This document shows positions 36,125 to 45,205 of a DNA stretch of 64,000 nt, piece after piece (positions within the stretch are counted from its first letter, which is position 1; the number at the start of each line of letters is the position of its first letter). The position numbers and the translations under genes were made by a program. The notes under the pieces were generated by a model that saw only the letters and a list, made by a program, of their open reading frames with translations, made no database searches and was not told the DNA's origin. This stretch comes from Richelia sp. SL_2_1 (GTDB lineage: Bacteria; Cyanobacteriota; Cyanobacteriia; Cyanobacteriales; Nostocaceae): the NCBI GenBank assembly GCA_012033205.1, contig JAAUSO010000018.1, forward strand, positions 1 to 64,000, written 5' to 3'.

Positions 36125-37467
36125 GCAATTCATTGGCGATCGCCACTGTCACAACTACTTTACGTTATCTATTACAACGACGGTTTGATAGTAATGGTTC
36201 TGGTAGCGTGAGTGTGACGACTAAGCCTTTAGATAAAGCCCGCGACAATAATAACGGCAATGCAGGTAATCAAGTCAATTTGTTTCTCTACCAAACTCAG
36301 CAGAATGCAGCTTGGAGAAATATGGATATCCCTTCTCAAGTCAAACCAGGAGAAACGGGATTACCTCCATTGGCTTTAAATTTATACTATATGCTGACAG
36401 CTTACGCTCAAAATGATGACTTTCCCGAACCAACCAGTCATGATTTGTTAGGAGAAGCAATGAGTGTATTTCACGACTATCCTATTCTCAGTCCTGAAGA
36501 TATCAAAAACGCCTTACCAGCAGCAAATATAGCTAAGCATGATTTATATAACCAAATAGAAAGAGTCAAAATTACACCCCAAAGCTTGAGTTTAGACGAA
36601 CTCTCGAAAATGTGGACGACCTTTCAAACTCAATACCGAATTTCCACAGCTTATGAAGTATCAGTAGTTCTAATCGAAAGTACTCGTCTACAAAAAACAC
36701 CTTTACCAGTATTATCGCGGAGTTCTGGAGATACAGGAGTTACTACCCAAGCAGATACCACTCCTCCCTATCCCACCTTATTAACTGTCAATTTCACAGC
36801 CATTGAACAAGCCAGGGATAATTTACCAGCTAACCAAAAAAAATTATTACAAAAACCCGCAGCTAATTTAGGAGATGAATTAACTTTAACTGGCTATAAC
36901 TTGGAAGGTAACAACGTTCAAATTGAATTTAATCATCCGCAATTAACAACACCAAATATTCTTACCATCCCAGCAGTAGCGAGAACAGAAACGGAACTTC
37001 AACTGACAATTCCCATTACCCAACCAGAACAATGGTGTCCGGGATTTTATATCATCACAGCAATTATCGACAACCATACCAGCAACGGATTACCTTTACC
37101 GATAGCACCGACAATTGAAAATATAGCTTTCGACAGTCGGGACAACAGCGACCCCAACAAACCCAATAATGTAATTATAGAAGTGAGATGCAATCCAACC
37201 GTATTACCAGGACAAAGAGTAGCTTTGTTGTTGAGTACTCAAGAACCAGCATTCATCGAAATAGGTAACAAAGAATTAATATCCAGACCCCATCCTACCC
37301 AAACTGACAGCTTGGTATTTGAATTAGGGGATATTTCCCCAGGTACATATCAAGTGCGTCCGAGATTGCGGGTAGATGGAGTAGATAGTTTGGTTGTTGA
37401 CTATAGTGTTACACCTCTGATTGTTCCGCTCAGTTTTATTCCGGAAATTCCTTTAGTAATTAATTAG
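36121..37467 (+). CDS. DUF4255 protein (Pvc16-like tube/sheath cap)
   Basis: 448 residues. The first 190 residues (SLAIATVTTTLRYLLQRRFD, VNLFLYQTQQNAAWRNMD, LPPLALNLYYMLTAYAQND) are the DUF4255 domain of Pvc16/Afp16, which caps the end of the tube and sheath. The rest is built of two immunoglobulin-like beta domains (DELTLTGYNLEGNNVQIEF; PGQRVALLLSTQEP), a common extension in large eCIS members. It overlaps the previous gene by 4 bases and ends with a 190-base gap. Confidence 0.9.
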   Translation: MSNSLAIATVTTTLRYLLQRRFDSNGSGSVSVTTKPLDKARDNNNGNAGNQVNLFLYQTQQNAAWRNMDIPSQVKPGETGLPPLALNLYYMLTAYAQNDDFPEPTSHDLLGEAMSVFHDYPILSPEDIKNALPAANIAKHDLYNQIERVKITPQSLSLDELSKMWTTFQTQYRISTAYEVSVVLIESTRLQKTPLPVLSRSSGDTGVTTQADTTPPYPTLLTVNFTAIEQARDNLPANQKKLLQKPAANLGDELTLTGYNLEGNNVQIEFNHPQLTTPNILTIPAVARTETELQLTIPITQPEQWCPGFYIITAIIDNHTSNGLPLPIAPTIENIAFDSRDNSDPNKPNNVIIEVRCNPTVLPGQRVALLLSTQEPAFIEIGNKELISRPHPTQTDSLVFELGDISPGTYQVRPRLRVDGVDSLVVDYSVTPLIVPLSFIPEIPLVIN

Positions 37468-37656
37468 TCAAAAGCCCCGCAGAAGTCATCTGTATGGGGA
37501 GCCTTCCCGAAGTTGGGCGGAATAAAAACCCAGCAAAATTAATGCAAAGAACTACTAGTATTCGTATTCACCGCTCACAGTACCATCCCAGGTTTTTAAA
37601 TAATTTCTGTTCCCTGTTCCCTTAACCTACAAGTAATTTCCCTAAATTAAACCTTT
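37468..37656 (+). other. Gap inside the eCIS locus
   Basis: About 190 bases between the cap and ATPase genes, without a gene. It could hold an internal promoter; TAAGCCCGCAGAAG-like GC-rich sequence near 37,470-37,500 and TTAACCTACAAGTAATTTCC near the ATPase start are not recognisable signals. Confidence 0.35.
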
Positions 37657-39753
37657 ATGAACAATCTACAACAATGGCAACAGAATAACGATGAATACTT
37701 AACAAAAGCCTTATCATGGCTGCGTTTATCTCTTAAACGACAGATAAAAAAACTAGAACAAGTACAAGAAATACGCCAACCCAAAGAAACCTTACCAACA
37801 AAACACCATTTTTTCAAACGCGAAAAGTCGCAAACTTTACACTTACCTGCTTTACCTTCCGCAAATGATGGAATTACTGAAGCAGAAGTAGCAGAAGCTC
37901 TCAGGGAAATATCCAATGCGGAAGCATTATCACCACCTCCAGCAATGGTGATTCTCAGTCAGCGTCTCGGACTTTCACCTTTTGAACAAAAAGTGTTGTT
38001 GCTCTGTGCTGCTATTGAATTAGATACCAGTATTGCCGCTCTCTGCGCCCGCGCTCAAGATAATCCCCATCAAACCTATCCTACCTTTGCCCTTGCCTTT
38101 TCCTTGTTTACAGATGCTGCTTGGGATGTACTCTCACCAGAACGTCCTTTGCGCTACTGGCGATTACTCGAAATCAACCAACCCGCAGCCCAACCCTTGA
38201 CTAGTAGTCCATTACGGGCTGATGAGCGCATTGTTAATTACCTTAAAGGGCTGAATTATTTAGATGACCGTTTAGTTTCCTTGGTTACACCTTTGGATGT
38301 TGAGAATATTAATTACCAATTACCACTTTCACACCAACAAGCAGTAGAGGCGATCGCCACCTATCTAGAACCCTATCAAACTCCCACAGTTATTCAGCTG
38401 CTCGGTTCCGACACTGCGAGCAAGCAACTGATAGCACGACAAGCAGCGCAAAACATGGGTTTGTTTGTTTACCGTTTATCCCTAGAGTTACTACCTAGCC
38501 AAGCCGCCGAGTTAGAAACCTTTATTCGTTTGTGGGAAAGAGAAAGTTTACTTTTACCAATTATTCTTTATTTAGATGCCCAAGAAATTACTAATTCTCC
38601 AACAGAAGCACAAAACGCACTTGTATACCGCTTCCTGAATCGCATTAACCACTTCTTATTTCTCAGCAGTCGGGAGATTCGCTGTAATTTAGGTCGTCCG
38701 ACTATTCCTATAGATATCGAAAAACCCACCCCCGAAGAACAAAAACAGCTTTGGGAAACAGCATTAGGTAATATCGGGGACGAGATTCCAGCAAAATTAG
38801 CCAGCCAATTTAACCTCAACCAACCGACAATTTCCCAAATCACCAAAACTGTACTCAACACAGCCTCAAACAATAATCTATACGACCAAATTTGGTTTAC
38901 CTGTTTAGCCAATACCCGTCCTCAATTAGATATGCTCGCTCAGCGTCTCAACCCCAAAGCCAGTTGGGAAGATATTGTTTTACCACCAGAAGAAACCAAC
39001 TTGTTGCAGCAAATTGCCGACCAAGTAAAACAGCGTAGTAAAGTTTACCAAGAATGGGGCTTTGAAAACCGCATGAATCGCGGCTTGGGTATCAGCGCTT
39101 TATTTGCAGGGGAAAGCGGTACGGGTAAAACAATGGCGGCTGAGGTAATTGCTAATGAACTACGTTTAAATCTATACCGAATTGACTTGTCAGCAGTAGT
39201 AAGTAAATACATCGGCGAAACCGAGAAAAATCTGCGACGGCTATTTGATGCAGCAGAAGATGGGGGAGCAATTTTGTTTTTTGATGAAGCAGATGCTTTG
39301 TTTGGCAAACGCAGCGAAGTAAAAGATTCTCACGACCGCTACGCCAATATTGAAATTAACTATTTATTGCAAAGAATGGAAGCTTTTCGCGGATTAGCTA
39401 TACTAGCCAGCAATATGCGAAATGCTCTCGACCATGCGTTTGTGCGACGTTTGCGGTTTATTGTCACCTTCCAATTTCCTAATCCTCCCGAACGACAGAA
39501 AATATGGCAGAGGGCATTTCCTAAAGAATTACCCATAGAAAACTTAGACTTTGCTCGGTTAGCAAGATTGAATTTGACGGGAGGTAGCATTCATAACATA
39601 GCTCTGAATGCCGCATTTTTAGCAGCACAGCAATCAAGGGGGGTAACAATGCCGTTAGTATTGCAGGCTGCGCGGACAGAATTTCGCAAATTAGATAGAC
39701 CGATTAACGAAGTAGATTTTCGCTATTCAGAACCAGTAGGAGTAAAAGTATGA
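37657..39753 (+). CDS. AAA+ ATPase of the injection system (Pvc15-like)
   Basis: 698 residues. The N-terminal half (to about 440) is a degenerate, helical ATPase-like region; the C-terminal half has Walker A FAGESGTGKTMAAE (about residues 483-496), Walker B AILFFDEADALFGKRSE (Asp543-Glu544) and the arginine-rich HAFVRRLRFIVTF. This is the membrane-associated FtsH-like AAA+ protein found in nearly all eCIS clusters, needed for assembly or cargo loading. It ends in a 4-base overlap with the next small gene. Confidence 0.93.
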   Translation: MNNLQQWQQNNDEYLTKALSWLRLSLKRQIKKLEQVQEIRQPKETLPTKHHFFKREKSQTLHLPALPSANDGITEAEVAEALREISNAEALSPPPAMVILSQRLGLSPFEQKVLLLCAAIELDTSIAALCARAQDNPHQTYPTFALAFSLFTDAAWDVLSPERPLRYWRLLEINQPAAQPLTSSPLRADERIVNYLKGLNYLDDRLVSLVTPLDVENINYQLPLSHQQAVEAIATYLEPYQTPTVIQLLGSDTASKQLIARQAAQNMGLFVYRLSLELLPSQAAELETFIRLWERESLLLPIILYLDAQEITNSPTEAQNALVYRFLNRINHFLFLSSREIRCNLGRPTIPIDIEKPTPEEQKQLWETALGNIGDEIPAKLASQFNLNQPTISQITKTVLNTASNNNLYDQIWFTCLANTRPQLDMLAQRLNPKASWEDIVLPPEETNLLQQIADQVKQRSKVYQEWGFENRMNRGLGISALFAGESGTGKTMAAEVIANELRLNLYRIDLSAVVSKYIGETEKNLRRLFDAAEDGGAILFFDEADALFGKRSEVKDSHDRYANIEINYLLQRMEAFRGLAILASNMRNALDHAFVRRLRFIVTFQFPNPPERQKIWQRAFPKELPIENLDFARLARLNLTGGSIHNIALNAAFLAAQQSRGVTMPLVLQAARTEFRKLDRPINEVDFRYSEPVGVKV

Positions 39754-40007
39754 ATATCAACGTTAATATTGAAAGATTAATTTTAGATGGTATGTCCGTT
39801 CCCCATGCCGAGCGACCTTTGTTACAGGCGGCATTAGAGGTAGAATTAGCAAGACTTTTGGCGGTTGACGGCTTAGCTCCCAACTTACTAGAAGGTGGTA
39901 CCCAAGCTCGAATTAATGCTGGTAGTATGGAAATTGATAATAATAGTAATTATACGCAGATGGGGCAGAATATAGCCCAAGCTGTATATCGGGGGATGGG
40001 GTTATGA
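39750..40007 (+). CDS. Small conserved eCIS protein
   Basis: 85 residues: NIERLILDGMSVPHAERPLL, then a helix, then NYTQMGQNIAQAVYRGMGL. Short proteins of exactly this make-up sit between the AAA+ ATPase and DUF4157 genes in cyanobacterial eCIS loci. It overlaps both neighbours by 4 bases (ATGA). The function is unknown; a chaperone or adaptor for the next gene product is possible. Confidence 0.7.
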   Translation: MNINVNIERLILDGMSVPHAERPLLQAALEVELARLLAVDGLAPNLLEGGTQARINAGSMEIDNNSNYTQMGQNIAQAVYRGMGL

Positions 40008-41980
40008 GCAAGCAGACAGTAGCCCAGCAGAAACCGACAACATCACCGCTTTCTCAAGGTGGGATTTTGCAGCGGAAGTGTGCGACTTGTGGGCAACATC
40101 AAGTTGCGGGTGGGGAGTGTGAAGGATGTAAAAAAAAAGCAGGAATAATACAACGGCGTACAGCTAGTCAGGGAGAAATTTCGGAAGTACCGCCAATTGT
40201 CCATGAAGTGTTAAATTCTCCCGGTCAACTTTTAGACAACGCTACTCGTGGTTTCATGGAGCCACGTTTTGGACGTGATTTTAGTCAAGTGCGGGTACAC
40301 ACTGGTGGGAAAGCTGCGGAGTCGGCACGGGCTGTGAATGCTTTGGCTTATACAGTTGGGCGGAATGTGGTGTTTGGGACAGGACAGTATGCACCAAAGA
40401 CGACAGGGGGTAAACATTTAATAGCACATGAATTAGCACACACCATTCAACAAAGTCAACAAAAGGCATCATCTCCGTCTAAGTTACGAGTTGATAGCGC
40501 ATTTGCGCCCACGGAATCTAATGCTGAGGGTGCTGCTAGCGCTGTCATGTCTGGAATCAAACTACCAAAATTCGCTGCATCAGCAACAGTTTTAAGTCGT
40601 CAAACAGAGGCAGGCAGTCCTATAGATTTACGTATTGACCCAAGTACTTTATTTGCAAACCCCCCGGTACCAGGCTCATACAGTATCACCCGCGTTCAGA
40701 CAGTAGATGATAACGTAAAACTAGTTCATCTAAGTAATGGTGAGCGTTACCGTGTTACCCGCAGACGCAGGGAGCAACGCAGAGAACGAGGAAGTGTAGA
40801 ACCGTTTACTAGATTTTCTCCCGGCATAGATCGAGAAAGAGTATGGTTAGAGTTGGAATGGTGTTCTGGAGCAACCGAAGGTGAGGTGCGTGTAGGTGCA
40901 AATGTTCCTGAACAGGTGATTCAGATTGCGATCGCCACTATTTTTTCTGGTGAGGATATTGACGAAGCACTCAGGAACACTAGCATTACACCTTTCGCAG
41001 AAGCAGAAATGCGTGTTAGAGGTTGGCGGATTAGTGTTGCACCAGAAACAACTATTGACAGTAGCGGAAATGTTACTGATATTCAAGGACGGGTGGGAGT
41101 AGAAACAGATACTAGAATTGGTACTATTGGCGTTGAGGGCAGACTCGGAAGTCAAGCTGTAGGAGATGACCCACTTGGTGGTATTCAAGGTGGAATTAGT
41201 TTAATCTTTACACCAGGAAGACCACCAGAACGCAGGTCTCGTTGCGATCGCCGACGTGTAACTTTAGTCGAAAATATTCGCTACGAATGTCAGCAGGAAC
41301 GGGATATTCCTGCTCAACAAGTAACCAGAACTCGTGAAGTTGAACGACAACAAGAGCGTACTCGATTTTTGTACTTTGATTACGCAACTTCAAGAATTAA
41401 TAACTCTCTTAGTGCATCTTCTCTAGGGGAACTGAGTGTAGACTTAAGTGAAGGATTTCGGGTTAGCAGCATACGTGGTTTCACATCTCCAGAAGGACCA
41501 AGAGAAGCAGGAGTGCGTTTTCAGGGTAACGAACAACTATCACGGGAGCGTGCAGAAGCAGGTGTTAGTCAAGTGCAACAGTTGTGTGCAAGAGAAGGGA
41601 TTGGCAACTGCTTTGCGGCAAGTGCCGACATTAGCGGACAAGGAGAACTTTATACATTGGAAACTTTAACAGGAGAAGAAGTAGAAAGACCTCAACAAGC
41701 AGAATTTGCTGCAACTGAATTTACAACCCAACAACAAGAGGAAATGCATCGTACACCAGGGTTAACTCGCCGTCTAGAACGCGCTCGAACTCCTGATGAA
41801 CGTGCAGATATTGTTTATCCTCTCTTGCGAAGAGCCGCCATCACACTAACACGTACTCAAAGAGTAACTGAGTCATTTACTGAGGAAATTCCAGCTCGCA
41901 TTGAACGACGAGATATTTTAGGCGGTTGTCCACCAGATATTATCCAAAGTGCTTTTCCTCAAGCGCGGATATCACCCTAA
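40004..41980 (+). CDS. DUF4157 eCIS cargo protein 1 with OmpA-like C-terminus
   Basis: 658 residues. Residues 20-50 hold two CxxC pairs (KCATCG, CEGCKKK), probably a zinc knuckle. DUF4157 follows (about 58-150): PIVHEVLNSPGQLLDN, RFGRDFSQVRVHTGGKAAES, and a metalloprotease-like HELAH (His142-His146). DUF4157 marks proteins that travel with eCIS particles. The middle (200-440) is unassigned. Near 465-560, RFLYFDYATSRIN and GNEQLSRERAEAG resemble an OmpA-type peptidoglycan-binding domain. The poly-A run (nine A at 40,130-40,138) in the CKKK codons keeps the frame. It may be cargo or a particle part; toxicity is not shown. Confidence 0.82.
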   Translation: MSKQTVAQQKPTTSPLSQGGILQRKCATCGQHQVAGGECEGCKKKAGIIQRRTASQGEISEVPPIVHEVLNSPGQLLDNATRGFMEPRFGRDFSQVRVHTGGKAAESARAVNALAYTVGRNVVFGTGQYAPKTTGGKHLIAHELAHTIQQSQQKASSPSKLRVDSAFAPTESNAEGAASAVMSGIKLPKFAASATVLSRQTEAGSPIDLRIDPSTLFANPPVPGSYSITRVQTVDDNVKLVHLSNGERYRVTRRRREQRRERGSVEPFTRFSPGIDRERVWLELEWCSGATEGEVRVGANVPEQVIQIAIATIFSGEDIDEALRNTSITPFAEAEMRVRGWRISVAPETTIDSSGNVTDIQGRVGVETDTRIGTIGVEGRLGSQAVGDDPLGGIQGGISLIFTPGRPPERRSRCDRRRVTLVENIRYECQQERDIPAQQVTRTREVERQQERTRFLYFDYATSRINNSLSASSLGELSVDLSEGFRVSSIRGFTSPEGPREAGVRFQGNEQLSRERAEAGVSQVQQLCAREGIGNCFAASADISGQGELYTLETLTGEEVERPQQAEFAATEFTTQQQEEMHRTPGLTRRLERARTPDERADIVYPLLRRAAITLTRTQRVTESFTEEIPARIERRDILGGCPPDIIQSAFPQARISP

Positions 41981-42015
41981 TCATCAAAAACTTTTCTCAA
42001 ACCAACATAACACAA

Positions 42016-43782
42016 ATGCGATCGCCCACTCAAACTCAAAGCCAAGTATTACCCTTTATCCCTATCTCCAAAGGACTGCTACAGCGTAAATGTGCTTTCT
42101 ACGGTCAAAATATGGGGGGTGAAGGATGTCGCGAATGCAGTAAAAAACGGCAGTTATTACAGCATTATTCTACAAACCAGGCTGACTCTTCAGAAGTACC
42201 GCCAATTGTCCATGAAGTATTAAATTCCCCTGGTCAACCTTTAGACAAAGATGACCGTAATTTCATGGAATCTCGCTTTCATCAAGATTTTAGTTCGGTG
42301 CGAGTTCATACAAATGTTCAAGCCGCAGAATCAGCTCAAACTATTAATGCATTAGCTTACACAGTCGGGCAAAATGTGGTTTTTAATACAGGACAGTACG
42401 CTCCAAAAACATTTATCGGTCAGCAGACATTAGCACATGAATTAACTCATGTACTACAGCAACAGCATATTACACAGGGGGATAATTCTGTAGCAAACTT
42501 GCACCTCGCTCAGTCTAACAGTTCTGATGAAATAGAGGCAAATCGGATAGCTGATGCACTCACAACACAAAAGCACGAGTCACGATTACCCGAAATTACA
42601 AGCAATCTATCAGAACCTGCGATTCAAAGACTTTCAATAGGGGAAGGAATTGGAATTGGCTTAGGGGTGGCTGCTGGATTAGTTGGTTTGGGCTTACTAG
42701 CCTATTTCTTAGGACGCAAACGCCCACCAATTCATTTAGAAACAAATGCGGCTAACATTCAGCTAATTCGAGACCCAGCAATTGCCAATCCAGAAATAGT
42801 TGCAACACTACCTCAAGGAACGCGGGTTGTAATTACCGATGACGGTAGAAACCGTCCATTTAATGGGAGCAACGAGCAATGGGTAAAAGTCCGCGTCACT
42901 GTTGGACCTTTTCTGAACCAAGAAGGCTGGCTACATCAAAATCAATTAATAGAACGTCCAGAAACTGAAGAAATTTCACCAGAAGCGGCATTGCAAATTT
43001 TTCAAGCCCTTGCTCAAGCTAACATATTAACAGACGATGGTTCAGCCCCCATACCATTTCATTATCCACCTGACGGTTGCTACGCTCGCGCTCACCGTAT
43101 GGAACAGTTGCTAACAGAAATGGGATATGCTTCCGAAAAGGTATTTGCTTTAGCTGGTTCGCTACCATTACGGGCAGAAACTGATTACGGACAGGATACA
43201 CCACCAAGTGAAAGTCCAGGTGTAACTTGGGCATGGCACGTTGCGCCGATTATTAAGGTTCGCGATCCGCAACGAAGACTCTTAGAAACTGTACTCGATC
43301 CATCGTTAGCAGATCGACCACTGTTATTGGATGAATGGCTAGATACGATGGAAGCCGATCCAGATACAGGAAACACAACCTTTAGCCGGCTGACATTGGA
43401 GGAAGTACGGCAACAGATGCGAACAGGAGAATTAGAACGAAGTCGGAGAATTGTTGTCACTGCTCCTCGCTATACCTACAATCCTGAAAGTTTGCTTGAT
43501 ACCGATCCTACCCGTGAAGAAGCACAAAGCATGGATCGCTCATCTCGACCAAGAATCACTAGATATGTTCAATTAGTTCCTGTGTTTGAACTTGCTCGAT
43601 TGATTCGCGTTGAGTTGCGCCGTGCTGTAATTAACTTGATGGTTATCTTAACTGCTATACGCAACGTCACCCGTTTTGTGCGACAGCAATTTAAAATACG
43701 CTTTGTCCACTTGCTAGAACAACTGCGACAGCGACTCAGTTCCACCGAACGCCAACAAGTTGACGCTGCATTGGATGAATAA
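42016..43782 (+). CDS. DUF4157 eCIS cargo protein 2 with protein-glutaminase-like domain
   Basis: 588 residues from ATG 42,016, 35 bases after the previous stop; an upstream GTG/TTG frame is rejected. N-terminal LLQRKCAFYGQNMGGEGCRE is the zinc-knuckle region with one CxxC degraded to CAFY. DUF4157 (about 60-150) ends in HELTH (141-145). Residues 205-235 form a hydrophobic glycine-rich helix (GIGIGLGVAAGLVGLGLLAY). An SH3-like domain follows (about 250-320). Residues 325-490 resemble the protein-glutaminase (Gln_deamidase_2) fold: Cys355 in DGCYARAHRM, His408 in WAWHVAPI and Asp428 in VLDPSL would be the Cys-His-Asp triad. It may deamidate glutamine in target proteins. Helical end. Confidence 0.82.
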   Translation: MRSPTQTQSQVLPFIPISKGLLQRKCAFYGQNMGGEGCRECSKKRQLLQHYSTNQADSSEVPPIVHEVLNSPGQPLDKDDRNFMESRFHQDFSSVRVHTNVQAAESAQTINALAYTVGQNVVFNTGQYAPKTFIGQQTLAHELTHVLQQQHITQGDNSVANLHLAQSNSSDEIEANRIADALTTQKHESRLPEITSNLSEPAIQRLSIGEGIGIGLGVAAGLVGLGLLAYFLGRKRPPIHLETNAANIQLIRDPAIANPEIVATLPQGTRVVITDDGRNRPFNGSNEQWVKVRVTVGPFLNQEGWLHQNQLIERPETEEISPEAALQIFQALAQANILTDDGSAPIPFHYPPDGCYARAHRMEQLLTEMGYASEKVFALAGSLPLRAETDYGQDTPPSESPGVTWAWHVAPIIKVRDPQRRLLETVLDPSLADRPLLLDEWLDTMEADPDTGNTTFSRLTLEEVRQQMRTGELERSRRIVVTAPRYTYNPESLLDTDPTREEAQSMDRSSRPRITRYVQLVPVFELARLIRVELRRAVINLMVILTAIRNVTRFVRQQFKIRFVHLLEQLRQRLSSTERQQVDAALDE

Positions 43783-44174
43783 ATTGGAATTTTTAGAGAA
43801 GATGAATTGAAGGCTTTCATCTTTAGATAAAGGTTTGAACCTGAACCCCTAAGTAAAATTGCTTCGGGGGTGTTATCGTTCCTTCAATTTAGGGCTAGAC
43901 CTTTCTCTTTCCCCCAATCAGAAGATAAGAGAATGTCGCGAACGTCTTTCCCTATCTTAACCTAATGATTAGAATAAATTAATCCAATTCTACTTCTGTA
44001 AAGATTGTTAAACAAAACGGAAATAAACTAGTATTTCCTCGGTAAAGCAATTAGCATAATAATACAACAGCAGATAAATGCTTTTATACACTTTTAGCCA
44101 AAGTTCCGTATCTATTCTGGCAAGTTCTTCGACAGTCAACTAAGATAAACTATTCTCAGGCAAAGCCCCGAGCC
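43783..44174 (+). other. Spacer between cargo and spike genes
   Basis: About 390 bases without a gene, dividing the eCIS locus into a sheath-to-cargo block and a spike/baseplate block. A weak hairpin CCCC...GGGG (43,847-43,869) is visible. A second promoter probably lies before 44,175, but no clear box can be given. Confidence 0.4.
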
Positions 44175-44834
44175 ATGATTTCTTTCCCAGGTTCACCTAG
44201 GCTACTTAAAGGCGGCATTGTCTTAATTGACCCCAATAATTCGCAAGTGCAACGTATTATCGTCATGCAATATAATCCCGATACCTTGAGTCGCACTTTA
44301 CAGGTGCAGGGGGTAGGAGGAGAAAGTGGCGATCGCCAAGAAGCACTGCGGCTCAAAGGTCCGCCAGTTGAGACAATTAAGCTAGATGCCGAAATAGATG
44401 CAACAGACCAACTAGAATTCCCCAAGCAAAATTCTTCTACGGCTGAACTAGGTATTTTTCCCCAATTAGCAGCCCTGGAAACTATCATTTACCCTAGTAG
44501 CGGTCAGTTGCAAAATAACAACTCTCAAGCAATAATGGGCACCTTGGAAATTGCCCCAATGGAAACTTTCCTCAGCCTATTTGTTTGGAGTCAGAATCGC
44601 ATTTTACCCGTGCGGTTAACTGAATTTAGTATCACAGAAGAAGCTTTTGATACTTCTCTCAATCCCATTCGCGCTAAGGTGAGTTTGGGAATGCAGGTAT
44701 TAAATATAAATGACCTCGGATTTAACCACAAAGGCGGTAATCTGTTTATGGTCTATCAGCGTCAAAAAGAGCAATTTGTGAGGCGCAATCGCCCCGGCAT
44801 ATTTAGCTCTTTAGGAATTACAGGTATTCCATAA
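44175..44834 (+). CDS. CIS tube-adaptor protein (Pvc7 N-terminal type)
   Basis: 219 residues. LKGGIVLIDPNNSQVQRIIV, then MQYNPDTLSRTLQVQGV and LKGPPVETIKLDAEIDATDQ are the conserved N-terminal domain of Pvc7/Afp7-like proteins (CIS_tube). In many eCIS this domain is fused to a C-terminal LysM; here LysM is a separate gene that begins at the last base of this stop (TAATG). It joins the tube to the spike hub in the baseplate. Confidence 0.85.
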   Translation: MISFPGSPRLLKGGIVLIDPNNSQVQRIIVMQYNPDTLSRTLQVQGVGGESGDRQEALRLKGPPVETIKLDAEIDATDQLEFPKQNSSTAELGIFPQLAALETIIYPSSGQLQNNNSQAIMGTLEIAPMETFLSLFVWSQNRILPVRLTEFSITEEAFDTSLNPIRAKVSLGMQVLNINDLGFNHKGGNLFMVYQRQKEQFVRRNRPGIFSSLGITGIP

Positions 44835-45205
44835 TGGACACAATGCAAGCTATGGCAATGCAAAACTTATTGCAGCCAGATGCTTTAAAAACAAATCTCT
44901 TTCCTGTCACCAGCCGTTACTACGGGTTGGATACGGCGATAGTCAAAAGTTCCACAGGGAAAACAATTGTCTATTTGCGTCGCCGTTTTGTTCCATCTCC
45001 CGAAAGGTTTGAGTTACTTCAAGAACATACAGTAATCCAGGGCGATCGCCTTGATAATATCACAGCCCAATATCTAGGCGACTCAGAGCAGTTCTGGCGG
45101 ATAGCTGATGCCAATAATGCGATGAATCCTAGCGAACTTACTGAAAACATTGGTCGTAAATTACGGATTACTCTACCTTTGGGAGTATCTGGAGCAGTGT
45201 TATGA
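44834..45205 (+). CDS. LysM-domain hub protein
   Basis: 123 residues. The C-terminal half (EHTVIQGDRLDNITAQYLGD, then FWRIADANNAMNPSELTENI) is a LysM domain, as in T4 gp53/Pvc7 C-terminus, where it holds the baseplate hub. The N-terminal half includes SRYYGLDTAIVKSSTGKTIV, a short beta domain. It overlaps the genes on both sides (TAATG upstream, ATGA downstream). Confidence 0.9.
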   Translation: MDTMQAMAMQNLLQPDALKTNLFPVTSRYYGLDTAIVKSSTGKTIVYLRRRFVPSPERFELLQEHTVIQGDRLDNITAQYLGDSEQFWRIADANNAMNPSELTENIGRKLRITLPLGVSGAVL

